From Trueperaceae bacterium (lineage in GTDB: Bacteria; Deinococcota; Deinococci; Deinococcales; Trueperaceae), in the NCBI GenBank assembly GCA_036381035.1, contig DASVDQ010000106.1, forward strand, positions 1-64,000: a stretch of 64,000 nt of DNA. Direction: 5' to 3'. The first letter of the stretch is position 1, and each line of letters opens with the position of its first letter. The position numbers and the translations under genes are program-made. Below, piece after piece: positions 36,949 to 45,125 of the stretch. Below the pieces are notes generated by a model, which was not told where the DNA came from, ran no database searches, and worked only from the letters and a program-made list of their open reading frames with translations.

Positions 36949-38157
36949 ATGGACCGCACCGACGTGATCGTGGTGGGGGCTGGCATCGTCGGGCTCGCCA
37001 CGGCGCGGGCCCTGCAGCGGCGACGGCCGGGCCTGCGGGTGACGGTGCTCGAGAAGGAGCCCGGCGTCGCGCGGCACCAGACCAGCCACAACTCCGGCGT
37101 CGTCCACTCCGGCATCTACTACCGTCCCGGCACCCTGCGCGCCAGGCTGTGCGTGGCCGGCGTCGACCTCATGCGCCGCTTCTGCGAGGAGCAGGGCCTG
37201 CCGTACCAGCAGGTCGGCAAGGTCATCGTCGCCACCGACCAGGGCGAGCTGCGCCGGCTCGAGGACCTGTTCGAGCGCGGCCGCGCCAACGGGGTGCCTG
37301 GCCTCGAGCTCATCGACGCGGACCGGCTGAAGGAGATCGAGCCGCACGCGGTCGGCCTGCGCGCGATCCACAGCCCCCGCACGGCGATCGTGGACTTCGG
37401 GGCCGTCGCCCGGCGCCTCGCCGAGCTGTTCGAGCAGGAGGGCGGCGAGGTGCGCACCGGCGTCGCCGTGGAGAGCATCGCGGCGGCGGGGGGCGGCGTG
37501 ACGGTCTCCACCGACGGGGGCCCGCTGGAGGCGCGCTACCTGGTCGCCTGCGCCGGCATGCAGGCCGACCGCCTCGCCCGCCTAGCGGGCGCCGACGTCT
37601 CGGACGTGCGCATCGTGCCGTTCCGCGGCGAGTACTACCACCTGCGGCCGGAGAAGCGGCACCTGGTCAAGGGGCTCATCTACCCCGTACCCGACCCGGC
37701 GCTGCCGTTCCTCGGCGTCCACCTCACGCGCACGGTCAGGGGCGAGGTCGAGGCGGGTCCCAACGCCGTCTTCGCGCTCTCGCGCGAGGGCTACGGGACC
37801 TTCGACGTCCGCCTCGCCGACCTCCTCGACGCGCTGACGTTCCCCGGCCTGTGGGCCATGGCCGCGCGCTTCTGGCGCGTGGGCGCGTACGAGCTCTACC
37901 GCTCCTTCTCGAAGGCGGCGTTCGTCGAGGCGCTGCGGCGGCTGGTGCCCGAGATCGGGCTGGCCGACGTCCACCGCGGCGGCGCCGGCGTCCGCGCCCA
38001 GGCGCTGGGACGCGACGGCAGGCTCATCGACGACTTCGTGATCCGCGAGAGCCCGCGCGCCCTCCACGTGGTCAACGCGCCGTCGCCGGCGGCCACGGCC
38101 AGCCTCGCCATCGCCGAGCACCTCGTCGACCTGGCCGTGGAGCGCTTCGGGATCTGA
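36949..38157 (+). CDS. lhgO: L-2-hydroxyglutarate oxidase (FAD-dependent)
   Basis: 402 residues. The FAD-binding Gly10-Ala-Gly-Ile-Val-Gly15 is followed by Glu-Lys-Glu and the LhgO block His-Gln-Thr-Ser-His-Asn-Ser-Gly-Val-Val-His-Ser-Gly-Ile-Tyr-Tyr. Pro-Phe-Arg-Gly-Glu-Tyr-Tyr and the C-terminal His-Val-Val-Asn-Ala-Pro-Ser-Pro-Ala-Ala-Thr complete the match. It oxidises L-2-hydroxyglutarate to 2-oxoglutarate, feeding electrons to the quinone pool. Monocistronic, divergent from the serine hydrolase. Confidence 0.93.
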   Translation: MDRTDVIVVGAGIVGLATARALQRRRPGLRVTVLEKEPGVARHQTSHNSGVVHSGIYYRPGTLRARLCVAGVDLMRRFCEEQGLPYQQVGKVIVATDQGELRRLEDLFERGRANGVPGLELIDADRLKEIEPHAVGLRAIHSPRTAIVDFGAVARRLAELFEQEGGEVRTGVAVESIAAAGGGVTVSTDGGPLEARYLVACAGMQADRLARLAGADVSDVRIVPFRGEYYHLRPEKRHLVKGLIYPVPDPALPFLGVHLTRTVRGEVEAGPNAVFALSREGYGTFDVRLADLLDALTFPGLWAMAARFWRVGAYELYRSFSKAAFVEALRRLVPEIGLADVHRGGAGVRAQALGRDGRLIDDFVIRESPRALHVVNAPSPAATASLAIAEHLVDLAVERFGI

Positions 38158-38263
38158 GGGACCGGCCTCCGTCCTCGGTCGTACCCCGCGAGGCGCTTCA
38201 GACCGAGGTTCGCTCGCGGCGCCTCGTGCCGCCGCCCCGAGCCGGCCGCACGGACCCGAGCCC

Positions 38264-40045
38264 TCAGGCCTCCCACAGTGGCACGAGCCGGCCGCGCGCC
38301 ACGTCGACGAGGCCGCGGTCGGTCAGCTTCAGCTCGGGGATCACGGCCAGGCCCAGGAAGCTGAGGGCCATGAACGGCGAGGGCATCGTGACGCCCAGCG
38401 ACGCGGCGGCGGCGTCGAGGCGGTCGAGGTCGGCGGCCACCTCCTTCAGCGGCGCGTCGGTGACGATCCCGGCCAGGGGCAGCGGGAGCTCGGCCCGCAC
38501 CGCGCCCGCGGCCACCGCCACGAAGCCGCCGCCCAGCTCGGCGAGCCGGCGGCAGGCGACGGCCATGTCCTCGTCGTCGACGCCCACGACCATGACGTTG
38601 TGGTGGTCGTGCCCCACGCTCGAGGCCAGCGCGCCGCGCTCGAGCCCGAAGCCGCGCACCAGCGCCACCGCCACGCCGCCGTTGCGCCCGTGACGCTCCA
38701 CGCAGGCGAGCTTGGCCAGGTCCCGGCCCGGGTCGGCGACGGCGGCGCCGTCCACGACGGTGGGCTCGACGAGCTCCGACCCCGTGACGATCCGGTTGGG
38801 CAGCGCCACGACGCAGCGCACGCGTCCCCCGCCCGGCGGCACCGGCAGCGCGAACGAGCCGTCGCCGAGCCGGGGCAGCCGCATGGTGCCGCGCACGGGG
38901 CCGTCGTCGAGCGCGTCCGCGGGCGCGGCGGCCGGCCGGGCGGTCGGCGCGCCGCCGTTCGCCACGAGCACGCCGTCCTTGTAGACGCGCCGCGCGTCGA
39001 AGGCTGCGAGCGAGCCCACGACGACCAGGTCGGCGAAGTAGCCGGGCGCCACGGCGCCGCGGCGCGGCAGGCGGTAGTGGCGGGCGTTGTTCCAGCTCGC
39101 GCAGCGCACGGCGTAGGCCGGGTCGACGCCGCCGGCTATGGCGGACCTGACCATGTGGTCGACGCCGCCCTCGACGAGCAGGTCGTGCGGCAGGCGGTCG
39201 TCGGTGACGAAGCCGACGCGGTCGCCGTGCCGCGGGTCGACGAGCGGCAGCAGCGCCCGCAGGTCGCGCGTCACCGACCCCTCGCGCACCATCAGGAACG
39301 CCCCGGCCCGCAGCTTCTCGCGGCCCTCCTCCAGCGTCGTCGACTCGTGGTCGGAGGCGATGCCGGCGGCGAGGTACGCCTGCAGGTCGCGCCCGGTGAC
39401 CCCGGGCGCGTGGCCCTCGGCCGTCACGCCGCGCGAGGCCGCCAGCGCGGCCTTGGCCAGCGCCGTGGCCTCGCCGGCGATCACCTCGGGGAAGCTCATG
39501 ATCTCGGCCACTCCCACCACGCGCGGGTGCTCGGCGAGGCGGCCCATCTCGGCGATCCCGAACTCGGCGCCCGAGGTCTCCAGCGGCGTGCTGGGCACGC
39601 AGGACGGGACAGTGACCCAGACGTCGAGCGGCAGCCGGCCCGTGGTGTCGAGCAGCCACCTCACGCCGGCCTCGCCGGCGACGTTCGCGATCTCGTGCGG
39701 GTCGCAGACGACGGCGGTAACGCCGCGCGGCACGGCGACCTCGGCGTAGCCCGACGGGGTGACCAGCGACGACTCGAGGTGCATGTGGCCGTCGATGAGA
39801 CCAGGCGACACGTAGGCGCCGGCCAGGTCGACGACCTCGCGGGCCTGGCCGAGCCCCTGACCCACGGCCGCCACGAGTCGGCCGGAGACGAGCACGTCGG
39901 CCTCGATGACGGCGTTCGTGAAGACGTCGACGACCCGCCCCCCGCGGAGGAGCAGGTCGCCCGCTCTGCGCCCGGCCGCCACCGCGACGGCCGCGGCTAC
40001 CTCTTCGGCTGTCGGCAGGGTCGGTGAGGCGCCGGCCCCGGCCAC
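38264..40045 (-). CDS. ade: Adenine deaminase
   Basis: 593 residues from GTG 40045; the frame is open to 40186, but that part overlaps nfuA. Metal-binding His87-Met-His-Leu-Glu-Ser is followed by Thr-Ala-Val-Val-Cys-Asp-Pro-His-Glu-Ile-Ala-Asn, Glu-Gly-His-Ala-Pro-Gly and Asp-His-Glu-Ser-Thr, the bacterial Ade (adenine to hypoxanthine) pattern. The C-terminal domain has Gly-His-Asp-His-His-Asn. It serves purine salvage. It starts 7 bases after the nfuA stop, so is probably co-transcribed. Confidence 0.94.
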   Translation of the reverse strand: MAGAGASPTLPTAEEVAAAVAVAAGRRAGDLLLRGGRVVDVFTNAVIEADVLVSGRLVAAVGQGLGQAREVVDLAGAYVSPGLIDGHMHLESSLVTPSGYAEVAVPRGVTAVVCDPHEIANVAGEAGVRWLLDTTGRLPLDVWVTVPSCVPSTPLETSGAEFGIAEMGRLAEHPRVVGVAEIMSFPEVIAGEATALAKAALAASRGVTAEGHAPGVTGRDLQAYLAAGIASDHESTTLEEGREKLRAGAFLMVREGSVTRDLRALLPLVDPRHGDRVGFVTDDRLPHDLLVEGGVDHMVRSAIAGGVDPAYAVRCASWNNARHYRLPRRGAVAPGYFADLVVVGSLAAFDARRVYKDGVLVANGGAPTARPAAAPADALDDGPVRGTMRLPRLGDGSFALPVPPGGGRVRCVVALPNRIVTGSELVEPTVVDGAAVADPGRDLAKLACVERHGRNGGVAVALVRGFGLERGALASSVGHDHHNVMVVGVDDEDMAVACRRLAELGGGFVAVAAGAVRAELPLPLAGIVTDAPLKEVAADLDRLDAAAASLGVTMPSPFMALSFLGLAVIPELKLTDRGLVDVARGRLVPLWEA

Positions 40046-40052
40046 GCTGCGG

Positions 40053-40643
40053 CTACTGGCCCGCCAGTGGGGACGAGTTCTTGCCGGAGCCCCGCGCGTA
40101 GTACGGGTTCTGGCCGGCGTCGTGGTCGGTGGCGTCCTTGACCGCGACGATCTCGGGCACCTGCTCGCGGATGATGCGGTCGACACCCTGCTTGAGGGTC
40201 ACGTCGGCGGCGCCGCAGCCCTGGCAGCCGCCGCCGAAGCGGATGTAGGCGACGCCGTCCCTCACGCCCTCGAGCGCGACGTTGCCGCCGTGGGTGGAAA
40301 CGCCCGGGTTGATGTGCTGGTCGAGGACGTCCTGGACCTTCTGGGCCACGGGGTCGTCCCACTTGGGGCTGGGGAAGAACACCTTGAAGCCCGACTGCAT
40401 CACGCCCTCGACGAAGTCCACGGTGGCGCCGTCGAGGGCCCTGGCGGAGAGCGGGTCGAGGTAGACCTCGAAGGCGCCCTCGTCCTGGACGCGGTCGTTG
40501 GGCTGCTTGTCGGTGGGCTTGACGAGCCAGAGGCGCTGCTCGGCGCGCGTGCCGGCGATGCGCAACGCACCGACGCCCTGCGCTGCCTGCGCCTGCATGA
40601 ACTTGAGGACGCGTTGCTTCGCGAGGTCGGTGAAGGTCAGCAT
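40053..40643 (-). CDS. nfuA: NfuA-type iron-sulfur carrier protein
   Basis: 196 residues. An A-type-like N-terminal domain without its Cys ligands (Thr-Asp-Leu-Ala-Lys-Gln-Arg-Val) is joined to a NifU domain with Gly-Gly-Gly-Cys140-Gln-Gly-Cys143-Gly. This is the NfuA layout, which carries 4Fe-4S clusters to target enzymes. The C-terminus (Ala-Gly-Gln-Asn-Pro-Tyr-Tyr) resembles E. coli NfuA. First of a two-gene unit with ade. Confidence 0.93.
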   Translation of the reverse strand: MLTFTDLAKQRVLKFMQAQAAQGVGALRIAGTRAEQRLWLVKPTDKQPNDRVQDEGAFEVYLDPLSARALDGATVDFVEGVMQSGFKVFFPSPKWDDPVAQKVQDVLDQHINPGVSTHGGNVALEGVRDGVAYIRFGGGCQGCGAADVTLKQGVDRIIREQVPEIVAVKDATDHDAGQNPYYARGSGKNSSPLAGQ

Positions 40644-40668
40644 GACCCTTCGAGGTTACCAGCAACGA

Positions 40669-40705
40669 GGAGCCCCCGGGTGCTCCGAAGCTGCCCAGGG
40701 GCTCC
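40669..40705 (-). terminator. Hairpin between the Crp-family gene and nfuA
   Basis: 40669-40676 (GGAGCCCC) pairs with 40698-40705 (GGGGCTCC), with a partly self-paired 21-base loop. Read on the minus strand it follows the regulator gene by 28 bases. No T-run follows. Confidence 0.45.
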
Positions 40706-40732
40706 TGAAGTAGCGGTCGCGTACGTGCCCGG

Positions 40733-41416
40733 TCAGAGCACCTGCATGACGTACTCGTCGGTGGCGCGCTCGAGCCCCTCGAGGTCGGCGACGTAGACGC
40801 CGCGCGTGCCGGAGAGGGCGCCCTCGTTGCGCAGCTCGCCGAGGATGCGGGTGATCGTCACGCGGCTCGAGCCGGTGAGGTCGGCGAGGTCCTCGTGGGT
40901 GAGCGCCAGAGGCAGCTTGATGGCGCCGCTCTGGTCGTCGGAGGGCAGGCCGAACTGCTTGGCGAGCCGCAGGAAGGCGCGGGTGACGCGGGCGCCGACC
41001 GGCATCTCGGCCTCGTCGAGCATCTCCCGGCTGCGCCGCAGCTGGCGCGCCAGGCTGCGCAGCACGTAGTCGCGCAGGCCGCGGTCGTTCATGGCCTGCT
41101 GCGGGTCGATGGGCGTGAGGCAGGCCTCGTGGACGGCCACCACGGTCTCGGCGTGCTTGCCGCCGTCGAGGGCGGCGAGGCCGAGGACGTCGCCGGGGCC
41201 GTAGAGGTCGGCGATGCGGTCGCGGCCCAGGCTGGTGGGCACGACGGCCTTCAGGACGCCGTGGTTGACGATGTAGAGGCTGGCGGCGTCGCGGTCGGCC
41301 TCGTAGAGGACCTGACCGGGCTCGAGGGTGCGGGTCGGCAGGGCGAGTCCCGACGGGACGATGCCTGTGGCTTCGCAACCGCTCGGCGTGTCGAGAGCTT
41401 CGAACGTGTCGAGCAT
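40733..41416 (-). CDS. Crp/Fnr-family transcription regulator
   Basis: 227 residues from ATG 41416 with AAAGGA 7 bases upstream. The N-terminal cyclic-nucleotide-binding-like barrel has Leu-Glu-Pro-Gly-Gln-Val-Leu-Tyr-Glu-Ala and Tyr-Gly-Pro-Gly-Asp-Val-Leu-Gly. The conserved Arg-Thr/Ser-Ala cAMP contact is not evident, so cAMP dependence is doubtful. The C-terminal winged helix is Leu-Thr-His-Glu-Asp-Leu-Ala-Asp-Leu-Thr-Gly-Ser-Ser-Arg-Val-Thr-Ile-Thr-Arg. There are no Fnr-type Cys clusters. It may be like Thermus SdrP, an effector-independent stress regulator, but that is only a comparison. Divergent from the LexA-type gene. Confidence 0.9.
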   Translation of the reverse strand: MLDTFEALDTPSGCEATGIVPSGLALPTRTLEPGQVLYEADRDAASLYIVNHGVLKAVVPTSLGRDRIADLYGPGDVLGLAALDGGKHAETVVAVHEACLTPIDPQQAMNDRGLRDYVLRSLARQLRRSREMLDEAEMPVGARVTRAFLRLAKQFGLPSDDQSGAIKLPLALTHEDLADLTGSSRVTITRILGELRNEGALSGTRGVYVADLEGLERATDEYVMQVL

Positions 41417-41515
41417 GGTTGTTCCTTTCTCGTCTTGCAAGCGCGGCCTTCCGGGCCGGGCCGACGGTCGCTAGAGACTCGTGCCCGCTCTGACGAGCGG
41501 GCCGGGACTACAGAA

Positions 41516-41544
41516 ACTATAGCACCTGCACCCTCACCTGTCCA
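41516..41544 (-). promoter_or_regulatory. Promoter of the Crp-family gene
   Basis: Minus strand: TGGACA (41544-41539), 17-base spacer, TATAGT (41521-41516), with TG one base before the -10 (extended). It predicts a start near 41509 and a ~93-base leader. Confidence 0.65.
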
Positions 41545-41617
41545 TAGTCGCGGGGGGCCGTGATAGTGCGATGAGATACGTCCCAGACGGAACTCCCGCG
41601 CCTCACGCGACGGTCGG

Positions 41618-41631
41618 CGAACGTCCGTTCG
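41618..41631. promoter_or_regulatory. SOS box (CGAAC-N4-GTTCG) upstream of the LexA-type gene
   Basis: CGAACGTCCGTTCG is a perfect palindrome of the LexA box form used by Gram-positive bacteria and actinobacteria (CGAAC-N4-GTTCG). It lies 28 bases upstream of the lexA -35 and between this promoter and the divergent Crp-family promoter, so could serve autoregulation of the repressor and perhaps affect both genes. Confidence 0.65.
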
Positions 41632-41659
41632 GTGAGGATATAGTTAACCCTACTCACAT

Positions 41660-41688
41660 TTGACACATCTTCTCTCCTACCTTACCAT
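41660..41688 (+). promoter_or_regulatory. Promoter of the LexA-type gene, placed for a leaderless mRNA
   Basis: TTGACA (41660-41665), 17-base spacer, TACCAT (41683-41688), then 7 bases to GTG 41696. Transcription would begin at or one base before the start codon, and no ribosome-binding site is present. A second -10-like TATAGT lies at 41639-41644. Confidence 0.6.
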
Positions 41689-41695
41689 TTCAGGT

Positions 41696-42328
41696 GTGAA
41701 CGCAGTCGCGAACCGACCCCTGACGCCCACGCAGGAGCGCGTCTACGCGCGGCTGCTCGAGCACCAGCGCCGCACGGGCCGCCTACCGGAGCTGTCCGAC
41801 CTGGCGCGGTCCCTCGGCATCCACTACGTCTCGCTGCGCCAGCACCTCGAGGCCCTGCAGCGCAAGGGCTACCTCGAGTTCGAGAGCCGCGGGCGCGGGC
41901 GCTCGCCCCACCTGGCGCTGCCCGCGCAGGCCACCGGCATCCCGGTGCTCGGCGACATCCCCGCCGGCCCGTTCGACGCCGCCGTGGCCCACCCCGAGGC
42001 CTACCTGCCGCTGCCCGGCCTGCCGGACGCGAGCTTCGCGCTGCGCGTGCGTGGCGACTCGATGGCCGACCTGATCCAGCCGGGCGACGTCGTGCTGCTC
42101 TCGCGGCGCCCGCCGTCCCGCGAGGGCGAGATCTGCGCCGTCCGCGTCGGCGAGGAGGACGCCACGCTCAAGTACGTGCGGCGCCTCCCCGGCGGCAGGG
42201 TCGAGCTGCGCCCGCACAACCCCGCGTACGACACGCTGCAGGTGCCCGCCGAGGAGGTCTCCCTCGACGGCGTCTACCTCGGCCTGCTGCGCGGCGACGC
42301 CGCCGACGCCCTGCTCGAGCCGGCCTAG
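41696..42328 (+). CDS. lexA: LexA-type self-cleaving repressor
   Basis: 210 residues from GTG 41696, start set by the leaderless promoter. An N-terminal winged helix (Leu-Thr-Pro-Thr-Gln-Glu-Arg-Val-Tyr; Ser-Asp-Leu-Ala-Arg-Ser-Leu-Gly) is followed by an S24 peptidase domain. The cleavage bond is Ala90-Gly91 in Asp-Ile-Pro-Ala-Gly-Pro-Phe, with catalytic Ser122 (Gly-Asp-Ser-Met) and Lys159 (Ala-Thr-Leu-Lys-Tyr-Val). All key residues are present, so RecA-stimulated self-cleavage should work. The SOS box upstream supports autorepression. It overlaps the convergent CoA-transferase gene by 4 bases. Confidence 0.92.
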   Translation: MNAVANRPLTPTQERVYARLLEHQRRTGRLPELSDLARSLGIHYVSLRQHLEALQRKGYLEFESRGRGRSPHLALPAQATGIPVLGDIPAGPFDAAVAHPEAYLPLPGLPDASFALRVRGDSMADLIQPGDVVLLSRRPPSREGEICAVRVGEEDATLKYVRRLPGGRVELRPHNPAYDTLQVPAEEVSLDGVYLGLLRGDAADALLEPA

Positions 42329-43542
42329 CTCGCTACCACCACTCCGTCCTCGACCAGCCTGCGCGCCTCCTCCTCGGTGAGGCCGGCGTCGCGCGTGAGC
42401 ACCTCCAGGGAGTGCTCCCCCAGACGCGGCGGCGCCGGGGCCTCGCCTTCCGGGGGGCGCAGACCCAGGTCCGTGCCGTCGGGCCGGCGGGCGAACCAGA
42501 GCGGGCTCGCGACCATCGGCACGGACGTCCCGTCGCGGCCCGTGCCGCTGACGACCGCGCCGCGCGCCGCGGCCTGGGGGTCGGCGAACGACTCCGGCAG
42601 CGTCAGCACCGGGGTCGCCGGCACGCCGGCGGCGCCGCAGGCCGCGACGAGCTCGTCGCGCCGCCAGCCCGCGACCAGCCCCGCGATCCGCGCCACGACC
42701 TCGTCGCGGTGCGCCACGCGCGCCGCGTTCGTCGCGAACCGCTCGTCCGCGGCCAGCTCGGGCACGCCGAGCACCCCGCAGAGCCGGCCGAACTGGGCGT
42801 CGTTGCCCACGGCCAGCACCAGGGCGCCGTCCGACGCCTCGAACGACTGGTACGGCACGATGCTCGGGTGGGCGCTGCCGAGGCGCCTGGGCGCCTGGCC
42901 GGTCAGCAGCACGCCCTGCGCCTGATTGACCGCGCTGGCCAGCGCCACGTCGAAGAGCGAGACGTCGAGGTGCGCGCCCTCGCCCGTCTCCGCGACGCGG
43001 CGCAGCGCGGCCAGCGCACCCGCGGCGGCGTGCAGGCCCGTGAGCACGTCGATGAACGCCACCGGCAGCTTCACCGGCGGACGGCCCTCCTCCCCCGTCA
43101 TGGCCATCACGCCGGAGAGCGCCTGCAGCGCCCCGTCGTAGCCCGGCTCCTTGGCCCGCGGGCCGGTCTGGCCGAAGCCCGTGATCGAGACGTAGACGAC
43201 CCTGGGGTTGACGGCGGCCACCGCGGCGTAGTCGAGGCCGTAGCGGGCGAGGTCGCCGACCTTGAAGTTCTCGACGACGACGTCGGCGGACGCGGCCAGC
43301 CGCCGCACGGCCGCCGCGCCGCGCGGGTCCTTGAGGTCGACGGCCAGGCTCCGCTTCCCGCGGTTCACCGACAGGTAGTAGCCGCTCTCGTCGCCCAGCC
43401 ACGGCGGGCCCCAGGCGCGCGTGTCGTCGCCGCGCGGCGACTCCACCTTCACGACGTCGGCGCCGAGGTCGGCGAGGAGCTGCGTGCAGTAGGGACCGGC
43501 TAGGACCCGGCTGAGGTCGAGGACCTTCACGCCCCTCAGCAT
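42325..43542 (-). CDS. Family III CoA-transferase (CaiB/BaiF type)
   Basis: About 405 residues from ATG 43542; a TTG at 43602 would add 20 residues. N-terminal Val-Lys-Val-Leu-Asp-Leu-Ser-Arg-Val-Leu-Ala-Gly-Pro-Tyr, Val-Lys-Val-Glu, Asn-Arg-Gly-Lys-Arg-Ser and Val-Val-Glu-Asn-Phe are class III transferase blocks, and the likely catalytic Asp is in Phe-Ile-Asp-Val-Leu-Thr-Gly-Leu. It transfers CoA between carboxylic acids. The substrate is not predictable, though the divergent TAXI-TRAP transporter suggests an imported organic acid. Confidence 0.9.
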   Translation of the reverse strand: MLRGVKVLDLSRVLAGPYCTQLLADLGADVVKVESPRGDDTRAWGPPWLGDESGYYLSVNRGKRSLAVDLKDPRGAAAVRRLAASADVVVENFKVGDLARYGLDYAAVAAVNPRVVYVSITGFGQTGPRAKEPGYDGALQALSGVMAMTGEEGRPPVKLPVAFIDVLTGLHAAAGALAALRRVAETGEGAHLDVSLFDVALASAVNQAQGVLLTGQAPRRLGSAHPSIVPYQSFEASDGALVLAVGNDAQFGRLCGVLGVPELAADERFATNAARVAHRDEVVARIAGLVAGWRRDELVAACGAAGVPATPVLTLPESFADPQAAARGAVVSGTGRDGTSVPMVASPLWFARRPDGTDLGLRPPEGEAPAPPRLGEHSLEVLTRDAGLTEEEARRLVEDGVVVAS

Positions 43543-43549
43543 GGAGGCG

Positions 43550-43555
43550 AGTCTA
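43550..43555 (-). promoter_or_regulatory. -10 box for a leaderless CoA-transferase start
   Basis: Minus strand TAGACT, then 7 bases, then ATG 43542, with no ribosome-binding site. This supports 43542 rather than the upstream TTG. Confidence 0.45.
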
Positions 43556-43620
43556 TCCGCGGCGCGAGGCGGCCGGCCTGTGCTACCGTCCTCGGCAGAC
43601 AACCGTCAGAGGAGGCAAGC

Positions 43621-44595
43621 ATGCGAACCGTCCTTCGGCCGTTCGTCGTCATGGCCGCGCTCGGCTCCGGCCTAGCGGCAGCGCAGACCCCCCTCTCGAT
43701 CGCCACCGGCGGCACCGGCGGGGTCTACTACCCCGTCGGCGGCGGCTACGCGCAGATCATCGACCAGTACGTCGAGGGCTACACCGCCACCGTCGAGGCC
43801 ACGAACGCGTCGGTCGACAACGTCGCGTTCATCTCCCGCGGCGACGCCGACCTCGCGCTGGCCCTGGCCGACACCGTGCTCGCGGCCTACCAGGGCACCG
43901 GCGTCTTCGGGCCCGACGGCGACCTGCCGCAGCTCTCCAACCTCAGGGCCATCACCGTCGCGTACACGAACGCCGTGCACATCATCACGCGCGCCGACTC
44001 GGACATCGACAGCCTGCAGGACCTGGTGGGCAAGCGCGTCTCCGTGGGCGCCCCCGGCTCCGGCACCGAGGTCTCGGCGAACACGATCCTCGAGGCCGTG
44101 GGCATCTCGTACGACGACTTCGCGGCGGTGCAGCGGCTGGGGGCGAACGAGACGGCCGACGCGCTGCGCGACGGCGCGATCGACGCCGGGTTCTGGTCCG
44201 GCGGCGTGCCCACAGGCGCCGTGCTGAGCCTGTCCGAGACCCACGACATCCGCCTCGTGCCCGTCAGCGACGAGGAGTACGAGCAGATCCACGCGGCCGA
44301 CCCGACGCTGATCCGCTACACGTTCCCTGAGGGCGCCTACCGCGGCGTGGGCGAGACCGCCTCGATAGGCACCCCGAACCTGCTGATCGTGGCCGCGGAG
44401 GCCGACGAGGAGCTCGTCTACGAGTTCACCAAGGCGCTCTTCGAGCACATCGACGTCGTGAGGAACATCCACCCCTCGGCGAACGAGACGGTGCCGGAGG
44501 CGGCGCTCGACTCGCCGATCCCCCTCCACCCCGGTGCGATCCGCTACTACGAGGAGATCGGCCTGACCGTTCCGGACAGCCTCAAGGCCGACTGA
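43621..44595 (+). CDS. TAXI-family TRAP transporter solute-binding protein
   Basis: 324 residues, ATG after AGAGGAGG. A signal peptide ends near Ala-Ala-Ala-Gln. Mature start Ser-Ile-Ala-Thr-Gly-Gly-Thr-Gly-Gly-Val-Tyr-Tyr-Pro-Val-Gly-Gly is the TAXI hallmark, with Val-Gly-Ala-Pro-Gly-Ser-Gly-Thr-Glu later. It binds the solute for the fused TRAP permease two genes on. TACCGT with an upstream TG (43581-43589) may be its -10. TAXI substrates are often glutamate or other dicarboxylates, but that cannot be read here. Confidence 0.93.
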   Translation: MRTVLRPFVVMAALGSGLAAAQTPLSIATGGTGGVYYPVGGGYAQIIDQYVEGYTATVEATNASVDNVAFISRGDADLALALADTVLAAYQGTGVFGPDGDLPQLSNLRAITVAYTNAVHIITRADSDIDSLQDLVGKRVSVGAPGSGTEVSANTILEAVGISYDDFAAVQRLGANETADALRDGAIDAGFWSGGVPTGAVLSLSETHDIRLVPVSDEEYEQIHAADPTLIRYTFPEGAYRGVGETASIGTPNLLIVAAEADEELVYEFTKALFEHIDVVRNIHPSANETVPEAALDSPIPLHPGAIRYYEEIGLTVPDSLKAD

Positions 44596-44612
44596 TCCCG
44601 AGGGTCGGAGCG

Positions 44613-45125
44613 ATGGGGTGGCGCGCGCCGAGGCGGCTGCAGCCCGGGCGCGCGCCGCCCCGCCTCGCGCGGCTGGCCGTCCTGCTGTGCGCCGCGCTCG
44701 TCGCCGGACCGGCGCGGGCCGCCGTCCCCCACCTCGTCGTCACGACGGCCGACGGCGAGGTCCTGGCCGACGCTCCCCTGCCCGGCGACGGCAGGTGGCG
44801 CCTCGAGTGGCGCCACTCGGTGGCCCAGGTGACCGTCGTCGACGTCTTCGAGTACCGGGACGGCGTCATGCTCGTCGTCGAGGAGCTGACGCCGTACCTG
44901 GACGTCGCCGGCCTGGGCGGCTTCGCCGGCCGCGGGACCATGGAGCAGCTCCCCGACGGTAGGTACCTCCTCCACGGCATCGACCTACCCATTCCCGGCA
45001 ACGTCCACCGGTTCATCATCGGCTCGGAGCGCGCGCCATCCGTGCTGGTCGTCGGCGAGCGGCGCTACGAGCTCAGCCGCATGAGGCCGGGCGAACACGC
45101 GCGACTGGAGGTGATGCCCAGGTGA
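44613..45125 (+). CDS. DUF1850 protein of the TAXI-TRAP system
   Basis: 170 residues with a signal peptide (Leu-Ala-Val-Leu-Leu-Cys-Ala-Ala-Leu). The core has Trp-Arg-Leu-Glu-Trp-Arg-His-Ser-Val-Ala-Gln and Val-Glu-Glu-Leu-Thr-Pro-Tyr, typical of DUF1850. DUF1850 genes commonly lie between TAXI binding proteins and 4TM/12TM fused permeases, as here. It probably works with the transporter at the membrane surface. Its stop overlaps the permease GTG by 4 bases. Confidence 0.85.
   Translation: MGWRAPRRLQPGRAPPRLARLAVLLCAALVAGPARAAVPHLVVTTADGEVLADAPLPGDGRWRLEWRHSVAQVTVVDVFEYRDGVMLVVEELTPYLDVAGLGGFAGRGTMEQLPDGRYLLHGIDLPIPGNVHRFIIGSERAPSVLVVGERRYELSRMRPGEHARLEVMPR

Noticed and set aside
40733-41416. 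Assigning the Crp-family gene as fnr or crp
   Set aside because: No N-terminal Cys cluster for iron-sulfur and no clear cAMP-contact Arg; family-level name only.
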